Shown: positions 44,571 through 57,477, counted from the stretch's first letter. The stretch is 64,000 nt of DNA from Umbelopsis ramanniana AG (GCF_025399195.1 NW_026252118.1:1-64000), one strand, 5' to 3'. Notes: a model not told the origin generated them from the letters alone. Numbers and translations: made by a program.

Positions 44571-46358
44571 ATGGCTCACAGAGAGTCTCAAACCTATCAG
44601 ACACCACCGTTACCGGGAAATACGGAGGATGATGAAAATTCAACTTCTGTCGATGCTGGCAGAGACAATCATTCCGCAGACCACGTTCATTGGGATTTTG
44701 ACGCTCCTCGGTTCTGGGATTTGAACAATCCTGATGCAGGAACCGGATTTGATGATACATGGTTTGGTAGGTTCAGAAGTCGCTGGTTGTAAAATAGGTT
44801 GAGATAGACATTGTCTGACGCGTTTCGCTTTCTTCCAGCTCGACGACCTGTAACGCCAAATACCGCATCGCCTTCGCATCGGCCGTTTAGCGAACGAAAG
44901 CCGCGTCGAAGTGGAGTTAAAGGCTCACCTTTGCGTCTAATGAAAACCCCTCCCCACCAACACCAAGCCAGTGAAGAATCCATGACCTTCTTTGATCTCC
45001 CAGCCACTCCACTCATGTCCAAGACTTTGAATCACAGCACGTCTCACTATGCTACACCTACTGCCGGGAAACCCACCCAAGGCGATCACACAGATTTGGA
45101 TATACCACTTTCTCCCTTTTTGAGTGCTGATCTTATTACCTCGTCGACTCCAGCCACTAAACCAGCTGCTATACCTACACTACCTGCTCGCGCAACAGCG
45201 TTTAGTACATCGAGACAACAGTTTATAGATCGACAACAGAAGCACCATGAGGAAAGTGAAAAGGAAATCAGCGAATCTGTTCCCCGAGGAACCAAGAGAT
45301 CGAATGATGATATGGGTCGAGATGAACAGAATCAGGAATTCGGACCCGTCATCGATAACATTAAGCGACGAATATCCACCATTGTATTCAAATGCACCAA
45401 TCGTGACATAACGACACCATTACGACGACGATCTTTATTGCGGGATCTAAAAAGCCGTTCAGACGAGGTTGTGGATAAAGAAGATAAAGATGCAACTGAG
45501 GCCCTGGCTATGTTGAAGGAAGCTATCAAAGGAGCTCGAGAGCAGGAATCAATCATTTTGGATAGCCCTTCCGACGACGAACGATACGATACCCCTCCCA
45601 CTGATAATATACCTTCTTCAACAACACAACGCGAAATAGTTCGAGGGACAGATCCTTCCATGTATATGAAGGAATCTCCCATCGTCACTGACGGAGAGCG
45701 TCGCTATATCACAGTATACCTACCACGGGAGCCCAACGTCCCTGAACATCGCCGCACGTCTCTGTTCCGATCGCCTCATACCAGCTTTATATCAAGTCGA
45801 CGAGAGGAAACTGAAAACCCTTTTGAAGTGAACGGTGCTGAACGGGAATCTTGGGAAAAACCTCTGGAGCATAAGACTGGAAGTACTTCTGCACGATTGG
45901 CTTCGCTCAATGACCGACTGCGGCGAGCAGAATTTGCTCACTCTCCAAAAAAGATTAAATCGTTAGAGCGACCAAGGGTACGTACTGTAAAGAGCTGCTG
46001 CACTTCCATTGACTTTAGCCTGACCATGCTTGCCTCCTCCAAAGTCACCATACCTTCCCTTTAAGCCTACCGTTGCTAATGGCCCGAGTTTGGAAACAAG
46101 CAAACGTGTAAAGAACAGCAAGTAAGTGTCCCAACGTTGGAATCCTGAATGAATGATTTCTCATGATCTTCCTTCAGTGTCATGAGTGCAGAGGACCGCG
46201 AATTGGAGGAAGCTCGTAAACATCAGTTTAAGGCTCATCCCGTGAACCGACGTGTTTTGGAAAGTAAGGGCCATCTGGGTGTGCCTGAGGCAAAGTCATC
46301 GCCCACCACCATCGCCCACTCGCCTGCGTTCCATACATTATCCCGGCACTCTCACTAG
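44571..46358 (+). CDS. TPX2-like protein, N-terminal and central TPX2 motifs
   Basis: Four exons (44571-44766, 44839-45977, 46066-46121, 46178-46358) give 523 residues. Residues 41-65 read WDFDAPRFWDL then FDDTWF, the pattern of the TPX2 N-terminus that binds Aurora A. A long Ser/Thr/Pro-rich, Arg-rich region follows (PRRSGVKGSPLRLMKTPP, KRSNDDMGRDEQ). The last exon carries ARKHQFKAHPVNRRVLESKG then LGVPEAKSSPTTIAHSPAFH, which matches the central TPX2 segment with its GVPEKK and SPAF pieces. The protein then stops, without the C-terminal TPX2 repeats. Such repeats are found in the convergent neighbour at 46645. TPX2 targets Aurora and nucleates spindle microtubules. Assignment rests on motifs. 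Confidence 0.6.
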
Positions 46359-46644
46359 CGTGTCCGCCGTCTGCAGGCCTGTAAATAATACTTTTGTCTT
46401 TCTATCAATACATCGCTGATCCTAATCTATTTCGGCATTAACTATTTCGAGGGCTATGTATTTATTGATAATAATGGTATTTGGGTGTGTGCGGCATCAC
46501 ATAAGGTGTAGGTATAGAGATAATTACAAACAGAAGGAGGTCAAGATGGGGATTATGGTGAAAGAGTCATGGCGACTATTATGCACGCCTTGTTTCACGA
46601 ACTGGAAGATGCGATTTGGCATTGGTTTCCTAAGATAAAAGTGT

Positions 46645-48590
46645 TCAAGTTATTATGGTGAAACAGCAAAGATAATCCAGCTTATTTCTTTTCTGTTTTT
46701 TTTTTACCTGTTGTGGTCGACGCACGCTCTGCTTAATAGCAGCTAGCTTTTCGTTCAATTTCTTTTCATCTTCTGCTGTTTTCCTCTCCAGTGCTCTAAT
46801 CTGACTATGCAAAACTAGATCCTGTGCCGCCGTCAAGGGCTTGACAGATCGCTTGATGGCTATGGGTGGTGGATAGTGGGGTGCAGGCTTTGCATGATAT
46901 TCACGCGGAGCTTGATCGCGCTTTCTCCACATGTCTAGTTTCTCAAGGAACTGGTCTTGATAATGTTGACCACGTAAATCGGTTTGGAACGAAAAAGGTT
47001 TGGGTATCGTAGGTGTGAATCCTTTAGTAGCTTGCTTCTTGTTCGATAATGCCTCTCCTACTGGTCGCAACCGCTTGTTTACCACATCACTGTTTCCTTC
47101 TCTTTTCCTCTTCAACGACTTCAAAGAGTCAGTTTGTGCATAGCTCTGTTCTGAGGACTTGCTGTTGTCGGCGTTGAGAGATGGAATACGCGTTGCGCGA
47201 GCTGCTGTAAGAAATCTTGGAGGTCTACTGTCAAGTTTTACATTGGAGCGAGAATCTTTGCTGGAATGTTGGCCATGAGGTGGCTATCAAGGGGATATAT
47301 GAATGTAAGAATAAAATAACATGCGTCGCTACAAATGAATATGTAATTGCTATAGTATCCTACCTTCGCCGTAGATGCTTGAGAAGATTGTCGTTCCGAT
47401 GGATGATCATTTGTACTTTCATGGTTATGATGAGGTCTGGAAACCAACAGTTATTATCAGTAAAATGGTGTGTGCGGTTGGTCGTTTTTAAAATATACTG
47501 GTTGTTACCCTTGCTCATGCCTAATTTTTGTGAGCAACTTCGGTGATCGTGGAACGACATATTTATGAGCTTCTTCTGTTGAGTGCTTGGCCTAAATAAA
47601 TGTGAGAACCTGTATCGAAATGCATAATAATGTTTGGTTGATGAACGTACCTCTTTCTGCTTGGAAGTATGCTCAAATCCTCTGCCCGCTATATTTTCCT
47701 CAAATTGTCTAATGCGCACGGCCATAGACACAAAAGGCTCATCTGAACCATGCTCATTATCGTTGGCTTCTTCGATAACGTGTGAGCGTAGGGAAGAATG
47801 AAAATGGAAGGGTTGTGGAATGGTACTTCTTTTCTATAAAGTAAAAAATTGTAAGCAAGCTGGTCGCAATCGGATATTTTCATTTCCTTTCTCAGAGCTC
47901 ACGTTGATGCCTTCTGTTTTTGGACCGAGCAAAGCTTTCGTGGATGTCAGTCTGTTTCTCGCGTTTGTAGCGCGTTCATTCTTCTTGAGATTCATTTTAT
48001 CTTCGCGATAATGATGAGGAATCTCACGCTCTTCGCCATTCTTTAATAGTCCTTTAGATCGCTTATACGCTTCTGTAAATCGCATATAAGAAGGAACTGG
48101 AGGAGTGCGAGACGTAGCCTTGGCTACTGGCTTGTCGACTTGACGCGTCATTGGCTTTTCTTCAGGCTCGACTTTGGTTGTTTGTGATGGCTGTTCCTCT
48201 TCTTTGGTAGATGTTCGTTCTTTGCCATTCAAGCTTCGCGCAATCGGCTCATTTTCAGCCTCAGCCAATGCTGAAGTAGCGATAAAAGGAGAAGTGGAGT
48301 TTTCTACGGTGGTTAAAGGTTTTAAAATCTGTGATTCGCGTATACGCCATAGATTGGGAGAAGAAAGTCGCTTGGTATAAGAGAATCGTTTGTTGGAAGC
48401 ACTCATTTTATCCAGGGGTGAGATGGGGGAATAGTATTGCTGGGAGAAACTGTCGTTGGTTTGTGGAGCTGCAAAGGAGAATCAGCAGGAAATCCACGAC
48501 AGTATTCAACAAGAGGTTTAACATACCTGTGTTCTCGGTATTAATATCTATGCGCTCGGTTAGACCCACTGGAGAATCGATTCCGTGCAT
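46645..48590 (-). CDS. TPX2-like protein, C-terminal TPX2 repeats
   Basis: Six exons (48590-48527, 48468-47903, 47833-47651, 47591-47509, 47436-47364, 47283-46645) give about 535 residues. The N-terminal 230 are disordered and Lys/Glu-rich. Then come TPX2-type elements: TIPQPFHFHSSLRSH, YVVPRSPKLLTKIRHE, and the best, TIPKPFSFQTDLRG followed by FLEKLDMWRKRDQ and YHAKPAPHYPPP, ending in a charged helix (LERKTAEDEKKLNEKLAAIK). These match the F-x-F/L-x-T-x-x-R-G repeats of the microtubule-binding half of TPX2. The end may instead splice at CAACAG (about 46708) to a short last exon stopping at 46579. It is convergent with the TPX2 N-terminal-like gene. Confidence 0.65.
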
Positions 48591-48724
48591 GGTTAAAAGA
48601 TTAAGTAGGAAGGGAAGAAAAAATTAGCAGGACAGCCAGAGCTTATGCCCAATTTATTTTTTTTCTTTGGAACAATTTCTTTGCGCTGTAAATTTTGACC
48701 TTCACTATTCAGACTTTGGAAGCC

Positions 48725-49433
48725 ATGGATTCAGACAATCTCACAAACCACTCCCGTCCAACCACTGATGCCATCCTCACTGTACGATGCATAAAGTCCT
48801 TCGAATACAGAACTTGTAAAAACCTCGTTCTTCACGTCAATCTGGAAGTCATGACCGTAGGAGAGTTGAAGGATATGATCAGAGAAAGCAAGTATTTGCG
48901 CATTCAATTGAAATTCATAAACGCATTTCTCAAGAAACCCCTTCACTTGTTAACCAGACTTTCTTTTCGGTTGAATTTTATAGAAATCAAGACTACCTCC
49001 GGTTGGAAGCCTTATTTGAACGTTAAATTTGGTAAATTAGTTTGAAGATCGATTGATGATGGTGCAATTTCTTCGCTAATTCATATCGTAGATACCCTCA
49101 AGCTTTACACTGTTGCACATGGTCATAAGGTATAGCATATTGAACGACTTTCATCAATTGAGCTGGTTATCGCTAACATAGCTACCCTTCAATGAAACAG
49201 ACACAAAATCTCATCATCAACATGGATGACGATGACAAGCTGATTTTCAAGGATGACAGCGCAACTCTTTCATGGCTAGGTTTTGGTGAGTGGCAAGAGA
49301 GAGAAAAGAATACTACCTTATGCTGCTGTGACTAATAAGTGCTGGGATCTGAACAGAAAACGAGACAGAAGTTTCATTCTTCAACTTCGAAGCTTATGAA
49401 GAGTACAAGAAAAATCCAGACATCAAGTGGTGA
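48725..49433 (+). CDS. UPF0538 (C2orf76-like) protein
   Basis: Five exons (48725-48887, 48984-49031, 49092-49129, 49201-49285, 49357-49433) give 136 residues. Blocks TVRCIKSFEYRTCKNLVLH, YLNVKFDTLKLYTVAHGHKT, LIINMDDDDKLIFKDDSATL and NETEVSFFNFEAYEEYKKNP match the UPF0538 family, a ubiquitin-like-fold protein of unknown function known from animals and fungi. Frame is kept only if intron 1 is read as GC-AG (GCAAGT donor at 48888); the nearby GTATTT donor breaks the frame. Function unknown. Confidence 0.85.
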
Positions 49434-50017
49434 TGTACTACTCAAGACCTTGCCATGTGTTTTAACGAAAATCATAGATATAGAATAGTGCTTTAATGGA
49501 AATCTTATGGTGGTAGTATCGCTGAGAGCCTACTGAAATTTAATAAAGAGGTACGACCTGATTACCGCTTTTGATGGGTAGCTGGTATTGCAGCACCCGG
49601 CCTGGCGCCACTTGTACATCCTATGGATTCTTAATCAGCTTCAGAAAACGGATGAGGCTTTGAATTTGGCTTACCTGGAGAGAAATTTAATGCTTGTACC
49701 TATACGCATAACGGACATTCTGCTTGTAAATTTCACCACGGTATACAGACACCCTAGACATGGGATTTTTCTAACAAATGCAAAGCCAGATATTCCTCTT
49801 ATTATTCCTATCGTTTCCTTCATATTTCGCATTTAGACGAAAAGGCACTCGGTATTCCAAAACAAAGTTATTGGCGGCGTGAAGCATGATATGCTCAAGA
49901 AAGGAGAAAATCTATTAAGACCATTTGGCCAATCAGCATTCAAATTTTTTAAAGAGGTCCTTCGAAATATAAAATCCTCAATATGAAGAGTGCTGTACCC
50001 TCTAGAAATCCTCCAAA
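49434..50017. other. Intergenic upstream of P450
   Basis: About 580 nt with promoter of the P450 gene. One 82-codon open frame (49588-49836) is present but lacks a family or start context. No element recognised. Confidence 0.35.
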
Positions 50018-51895
50018 ATGGCTTATACCGCAATATTGACCGACTTTCTGCTTCGTTGTGTCCCCCTCCAAGCACTTGATGCTTTAGTACTCTACAGATT
50101 CAGCGTTTTTATAGGAATACCCGCTCTCATAGCACCTTATCTCATTACCAAATGGTCCTATCATCGTTATTTTGGCTCTATGAGTTCAGCAGCTATAGCA
50201 AGAACCAATAACTTTTGGATTTCCAAGATTGGAGCTGCTCCTCCACCCAACGATCAAGACACCACAGATGACCTCTCGGCCTTTCTAGTGCAATGTGGCC
50301 AAGATCCCACACAGCAACCTTGGAGCGTGTGCTGGTCTATGTTTGGAACACCATTGGTCATTTTAAACAGCTTACAGTCCATCAAAGACGTTCTCATTAA
50401 TGCTCAAATGAAAAAAACTAGCGAAGGTAGAGAAGCTGCCGAACGAGGTCAGCTTATCTGTAAAATTCAAAATGTGGTCTTTGGAGGAAAGAATATCAAC
50501 AATACAATCGGAAAGGTAAGAAACATGTAGACTCTGTGTGTTTCATTCTATTAGATAGCAGCATAAAATTCCAGACCTCCCTCTTACATATAGGACTGGC
50601 ATTGGCGTCGTCACCTTATGAATCGTCCATTCAACCGTCGTGTGTTGGCAGATTCTCATCTTCCATTCATAGCAAAGAGGGTGGGCATGCTACTAGCCGA
50701 CATTGAAACTGCAGCCAAAAAGCAAAATACCCTAGAGCTTGATGAAATCTTTATTGATCTTACCATGGATGTCATTAACCAGTATCTGTATGGACGTAGC
50801 GCTGATAACGAGCTGGATTACTCTATTGTTGGTGGCAAGTCGAATTTGAAGGTAGGTGAGATTTTAGCATAGAAGATCGCAACATAAACATAAAACTAAC
50901 GCTGTCTCGTACTCAGAACGAACATACCAATCTTGGCCTCGGATTTATGTCTCCTCTTATCTGGTTACCTTTTGGCATCGGTAAAAGTTCATGGGCACAA
51001 AGGTCATTCTCTCCTGCAAGGAATAAGCTAAAGTACTTCATCAATGATTCTATCGATCGAGCGCTTGAAGATCAAGACAAGGTCAAAGACGACAAGTTTC
51101 ACTCACTTGCTGCTGAAGTAGTCTCGAGCGGCAAATATGCAGACGACCGTGTAGATCTTTTGAACGATTTCTTGACAATCACCTTTGCTGGCCATGATAC
51201 AACAGCTCATACTTTGGCCTTCACTTTTGCAGAAATCTCGCGCCATCCCGATGTTCAACAAAGAATTTTCGAAGAAGCTCGACTCGTTCTCGGTCCTCCA
51301 CCTATTGATCCGGCTAGTATGTCTAGTGAAAAACTATCTCTACTACACTATACTACAGCAGTCTACAAAGAAGCAATGAGAATGTATCCAGCTGTTGTTT
51401 TCATTCCAGTTCATGCTAATGAAGACATTATTGCTGACGGGCAATTGATTTCTGCAGGTATGTCTTCCTAAAGATTGTCCTCACATTGCCGTCCATTTCC
51501 TCACGATATAGCTATGATCTTTAGGCTCAGAGATTTGGTGCAATGTACGCGGCTTACACATGAATCCAGAAGTCTTTCCAGAGCCGGAAAAGTTTATTCC
51601 TGAAAGGTGGTTGAAGAATCAAGACTTCAGTGAACACAATGGCAGCGATAAGCCTTCATACTGCACCGAAGCTTCAACTGGTGGAGCACAAGCTTTCCCT
51701 GACCTGACATTCACCCTTGGTCCCCACATTTGTCTTGGTAAACATTTGGCTGTTTTGGAGTTACGCCTTACAATAGCTTCTATTGTCAACCAATTCGTCT
51801 GCACGCTTAAGCCTGGGCATGTCATCGATACGAAAATAGTATTGACCACCAAGCCACGGCATGGAGTCTTGGTCGATTTCAAGACAAGAGAATAA
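50018..51895 (+). CDS. Cytochrome P450 monooxygenase
   Basis: Four exons (50018-50515, 50594-50851, 50917-51457, 51525-51895) give 555 residues. An N-terminal hydrophobic stretch (LYRFSVFIGIPALIAPYLI) is the ER anchor. DWHWRRHLMNRPF is the C-helix WxxxR. The I-helix oxygen-activation motif is TFAGHDTTAHT, the K-helix ExxR is KEAMRMYP, the PERF region is FIPERWL, and the haem ligand loop is FTLGPHICLGKHLA with the Cys ligand. The usual Arg two before the Cys (FxxGxRxCxG) is His here. The type resembles CYP families of Mucoromycota such as CYP509, by impression only. Substrate unknown. Confidence 0.9.
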
Positions 51896-52083
51896 CGACC
51901 CCACCATTAATTACATGACACATTGACACAATAATATAGCTATTCAAGAATATAAAATAATATCGACTTTATGAGATTCTAATGTTTGGATTGGGTTTGG
52001 TTTCATTTGGTGTGGTTTGATGAAATGAACACTGAGGAAAATATATGTGCAAAGGTTGGGGGTCATTAGGTTTTGCGTCGTCA

Positions 52084-55000
52084 TTAAATAGTACAGAATG
52101 AAAACAGTTGAGACAGATCGACAAAACGTCGTCCTGACCGGTCGAGATATTGATCCACCGTCTTTTTCAATTCCGCATATTCGGTGATGTAGCGATTGGC
52201 AAGCTCAGCGATATCCACTAGGTACAAACTGTTAGTACAATGTCATCAAGACGAAAGCTCTTGAAGAAATCTGACTTACATGCTCTGGTAGTATCGGCAG
52301 AATTTGCCTTTGCCTTCTCGGTATCAAACATTGAAGAAAAGTATAGCAATTGGGTATAGAGCATCTTGTCAGAGTACTAACAAAACAAAACACGAGTTAA
52401 AAACGCACCATAAGATACGGGAGAGAAAAGTAGATCAATTTTACCTCGGGTGTCATATAGCCTCTGCATCCCTCATTCAAGCATCGGCGACCAAAGACAG
52501 ACATCATACGGGTCCGATTTCCACATGAGGTGTCATCACAGACGAGCCAGCCGTCGTAGTATCGTCGAATATGAGATCGAATGGCAGTCATCAACTGAGT
52601 CCTCAAGGAATGGAACATGATGACTTCTTTACAAAGTCCATTGGGACATTGAAGCCCAGATACCATTGTCTCGTCCTATTTCAGAGGTTTTAATATCTCT
52701 GTTTTTCATACAAGTACGCACATATTCTTAAAGCAGAGCCTTACTTCGAGACGACCAATGCCTACAATGTCGAACCGCTGCGAGCATCCTCTGCATCGTA
52801 CATTCAGCTTGTCGACGTCCTTGAAACGCTCTTCGTCACTGATTTGTGAATCGAGAGTGTAGAGTTCTTCTTGCTCAGCGGCCTCCGCCGTAACACCAAC
52901 ATGAAACTTATTGGCATCTAATCCAAGGCATTCGGCAATACGAGCTACATCAGTGCCATCCATCGGCGCGCACAAACGCGCTACAGGAGGATGAACTTGC
53001 TGGTTAAGATACCAGTCATAATCTAATAATCGAAAGCGTCATTAGCAACCCGTTAATGTCCTTTAGCTTTAGTCCACTAAACTCACCTATACGCAATCCC
53101 TTGTCGCCTCGTTTGACATCATCAGGATGGAAGGCTCTTTCGGCAAAACCAACAGATGTTCCACTGGCAACGCCCTCCATTTCACATATGACATATGGAA
53201 TGGTATCACCGGTTTTCACGTTCAGACCATTTTCCTTCATACGACGAGCTACTTGTACATGAGGTTGGCTCTTGGCGTCCGCATAGTCTTGTGGTGACTT
53301 TGTCAGTTGCTATCCAAAGGTGTATAGGGTTAGTCAAGGTACAATCAGAAAAAAGCGACGTTCGCAAGTTCAGCTTTACCTTGTTAATGACAAACTTTTC
53401 CAAGCTGTACTCGCCCTTGCGAACTTTTTCGCCAACGATCCTGAGTTTGGCATGGATATCATCAACAACCTGATCACGATCTTTGCTGGATAAAATCGAC
53501 TCCAAAACGTCCCTGATATTGGCTTTAGAAAGTGTGGATTTGATCTGCGTACAACATTGCTTTTACACTTACGAAGACACATCGTGACTGAGATCACACC
53601 AATCTCTACGGACAAGATCGAGACCCTTGGTTTCCACAGACTCAACCAACTTTCCATCGCGCTCTTCAACCAATAGTGCGGCGTATTTCTTCTTCTTCAG
53701 CAACAGCATGTGTTTGAAGAAACCATCGAGATCAATTTCAAGTAGATTGTATCGCTCGTTGACTTTCTTCTTCAGCTCGTATCCAATCTCCTTGACTTTG
53801 TTGATATCGCTTTCATTCGTGTACACCATGATAGAATCAGTATCACCATAAATTACCTGCAAGCATGAAATGTTAATGAATAACGTATAAATAGGCAGAG
53901 TAGGTTTAGGTTACGTACGTTCAAATCTTGAGATGCGGCCAAGTCCACAGTATTTTGCAAAATCTCACGACCCTTGGAGGTGATGAGCATGGCCAAAGGT
54001 TTGGCATAAAAGCGAGAGTGGGCAAAACCCAAACAACCGTACATACTGTTCGCTGTGAGTTTGAGACCTTGCTGTCGAATATCCAGCTGCATGCTTTCAG
54101 CCGCTGTGAGTTTGGGGTCCTTCATGAGCTTCTTCACTTGTCGACGTCTGTTGACCAGAGCTTTAATTAGGCGGGGCAATACACCTTGCTGCAGTGACTT
54201 TTCAGGAACGTCTGGAATTTGGGCTTCAACCTCCTGTAGCCACTTGACATTAGCGCAAATTCACCCTTTAGGACACATTATATCTAGACAAATAATAACT
54301 TACATCCACATTGTCTGACATGCTGGGATCTCTCTGTACAGTTGTGAAGCAAATGTTGTACTCTTGGATGATGGAAGGGTACAAACTGTTGAAATCTAAA
54401 AGTAGCACATATTTGTCATAAAAGCCTTTCTTTGGTTCCAGGACGAGACCACCTAGGTAGGCTGGTTTACGGCGACCAGATGACTTCTTCGGAACGACTT
54501 GCTCTCCATCTACATTATCAGATCATTAGAAACCTTGACATTAACAAATGCTACCTTTCATTTTCGCTACACCTACCATCATCGTCGTGTTCAACGGCTT
54601 CGATCATCGCAGTAGGCTTGGGGCCAAACGACTTGTCCGGGCAAATGTACTTGTTCCTGTGGAATTCATGAAGTAACAAGTATTCGTTTCGTTCAGCACG
54701 AGCACCAGTCATGGTGCGGGACCACAAGTTTCCAGCCAAGTTTGTCAGTTGCTTTGTGAGCGGAAGGACTTGCAATTTGAACGTGAGAGCCATTGCGAGG
54801 AATGCGTCGAACTCGCAGTGTTTGATAAGATGGACTAGTGAGTTTGCGGATGTATAGTAGTTGGCGAACTTGTCAAATTCGATGTCTTCGCGAGCAATTT
54901 TAAGTTGAGATTGTGCCAGCTCTGTCATGCGGTACGATTTTGATCGAATGAGATCCTTGGCGGCAAGATATGTGTCGCAAATCAATCGACCACTCATGAT

Positions 55001-57354
55001 CATACGTTCCTGAAACGTCGATTCTCCTGATCCACCAGCGCCTGATTGCAGCTTGGGCCAGTTTGATCGCTTCAGTCGACCCAACTTATGCCAATGCTGC
55101 GTGTTCAGAGCCTTCATTCTGTGTAGCAGGATGTCCAAGTCAAAACCGGCAAAGTTGTGACCAACCACGACATCCGGATCGTGCATATGCATCTTTGCAA
55201 TCAGGAGGTTGAGCAGAGCATGCTCTGTCTTTTCAACATGAATAGCGTTTCCTTTTTGTCTCTCTTTGTTGATCAGATCGTTCAAGCCAGCAGGATAGGG
55301 GACACCGTTGAGTTGGCGAACGACATTGAAGTTGACCTTGGGTTGCTTTTCAATCGGCGTTGGTTCATCGATCATGACTTGCTTGCATATGATAGCACTT
55401 GCAGCTACAATTTCGTTGACATGCTTCTGGTGGTTCATGACGGTGCGTAAGCTGAGAGACATAACGACGAGAGGGGGGATTTCCTTGGGAGCATTGCCGT
55501 TCGCATCCTTCAATGGATTTAAGCGTTTGGGATTATCAATCACGGCTTGTACTTTACACCAGGTCTCGTTTGCGCTTGCAATCATAGGATTCTTGATTTC
55601 CAGCCAGCATGGACCCATAATATCACGCTTGATCAACAGTAGCTCCAAAGGATTGGTGTTGCTGCCAAAGATATGGCTAAACGTACTACCAGACAGATTT
55701 TGGGGTAACTGAGGTTGCTCAAAGCTGTATTTGATTTTCAAGTACTCGGACTCTTGCGGTACGTTCTGCTCCTCAAAGGCATATTTTCTGGTAACAGGCT
55801 TGCAAGCCCACTTGGTAATGCGACTGCGAGTGCGGACAGCTTCCAGCTCTGAGAACACTGCACCATGATCTACTTCTTCATCTGTTGTATGACCACTCTT
55901 GTCCAACTTGTACTGACGAGGAAGAACGAAGACACTTCGTTGAATGTTTTTGACGGTGACACAGCAACTGATGTAGGTGTTGGTAGCCTTGTTCAGAGTT
56001 TTGCCAAAAAGATAGACTTGGCCTTTTTCTCTCCTTTCGTAAGCGTCGAACCACCACATGCGAAGAGATCCATCTGATTCTAAAACATCAAGCTTGTCAC
56101 TGGCTGCATTGACGGCTGCATCATCTTTTGTATGCGCGTCCGTCATTTTAACATTTTCCCAAGTTTGCAAATCAGTGTTTGGAACAGCCGGCAGAGGCTT
56201 TGGGATACTGGCTGGTGGTGGTGGGCGAGCAACCTCGCGTTTTGCAGTAGCATTAATCAGTACACCGGGCGCCTTAAGATCACGAGCCTTGGTCTGTAGT
56301 GGCTTCATCTTGAGCGCCGGCATATCATCATCATCATCCTCTTCCATGCCCTCGTCATCGTTTTCGGTAGTAGCGGGAGCTTCCTCTGCCTTAATATCAA
56401 TTTCATCGTCGATATTAATGTCATCCAGAACCTCTTCAGCTTTTTGCATCGGTACAGGGGATAGCAAATCTGAGTCATCGATATTATAATCATCATATAA
56501 TTCTGGCGATTCCTCCTTCTTTATCTGTGGCACCTCTACGACTCTTGCTGGGTTACGAGATTGCAGTGTGTTGGGATGAAGACCACGTCTTGTAGGTACA
56601 GGGACACTTGGTTGTTCATACTCGGGCTTTTTCTCTTGTTCATCAGATTGATCCAAGGAACCCAGCAAATTGTCCATAAAGTCGTCGTCATTTTCCGTTG
56701 CTTTCGTCTATGTGTCATAATCGTCATTAAATTTCTTCTATCTCCGGTTTACCATTTCAATTCCAAACATACCTTTTCATTCTTCTTTTCTGTAAGAGGT
56801 TTGCGCTCTGCCATGCCTCTTGAGAAAAATTGATCGAGCGAATTTTTCGGTTTAGTTGGGGACAGCTTCTCCTTCTTGCTGCGCTTTCTTTTTCTGTCAG
56901 CTGCTATTGGAAGTTACGATCAGCTTGACCGTTCAGCTATTCCCTTTCCTTAAGTTCTCTTTACTTACCAGATGCTCGAGCTTCGTTGTCAGAATATTCA
57001 TCAGAAAAACGTTGTTCGTCCCAGTCTTCGGTACCATCAGCATATCCAGCATGATCGTCGTCGTCGACGAAATCCTCATTTTGTCTGTCACGAGCTAGCA
57101 TCTGATAATCTCCTTCTTCAACAACAGTGTATACTTCGCCCTGATCTTGGAACTAGAGTGGATTACGAAGGTAAAATTTGGGATGGTTAAGGAATGAAGC
57201 GTCATGAGGTGTATAGAGAGCGGATATGGCCAGGTACCTGAAAATCCTGGAGACGAGTCTTATTTTTTCGCGCATCTCTAAGTGCGCTGAACTTGTCCTG
57301 CGGCTTGTTTTCGGTTCGCTTCCTCCGTTTTGTCGCGTCAGGAGAGATTGGCAT
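52084..57354 (-). CDS. POL1: DNA polymerase alpha catalytic subunit
   Basis: Multi-exon gene of roughly 1,450-1,500 residues from ATG 57354 to TAA 52084. The N-terminus ([10 protein letters not shown] ... [12 protein letters not shown]) is the Pol-alpha-specific region. The longest exon (about 54575-56700) holds the degenerate exonuclease domain ([18 protein letters not shown]). Polymerase motifs follow: [19 protein letters not shown] (A), [20 protein letters not shown] (B), [15 protein letters not shown] (C). Two C-terminal zinc modules are seen (CRGCSQRF region near 52780; [11 protein letters not shown] and GRRCLNEGC near 52510). It makes primers with primase at replication starts. The promoter has an MCB site. 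It shares a 123-nt divergent promoter with the ASNSD1-like gene. Confidence 0.96.
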
Positions 57355-57477
57355 TTTCGAGACGATTCAGAAAAAGAAAGCTGAATTTTTTACTGCCGAC
57401 GCGACGTGCACGCGTTTTTTTCCAACGAAAAAATTGGGACTGCCTTTGCCTGTCAGCTCAGATATTTGCCTTCTTCC
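57355..57477. promoter_or_regulatory. Divergent POL1 / ASNSD1-like promoter
   Basis: Only 123 nt between two start codons. Contains ACGCGA at 57399-57404 and a full MCB ACGCGT at 57410-57415 in the centre. Confidence 0.6.
57410..57415 (+). promoter_or_regulatory. MCB element ACGCGT
   Basis: Palindromic ACGCGT, 55 nt upstream of the POL1 start on the minus strand, with a second ACGCGA 6 nt away. MCB is bound by MBF (Mbp1/Swi6), which times POL1 to G1/S in yeast. Use here is inferred from conservation of the target gene. Confidence 0.55.

Noticed and set aside
49588-49836. 82-codon plus-strand frame in front of the P450 gene
   Set aside because: No family resemblance and starts in a poor context; treated as spacer.
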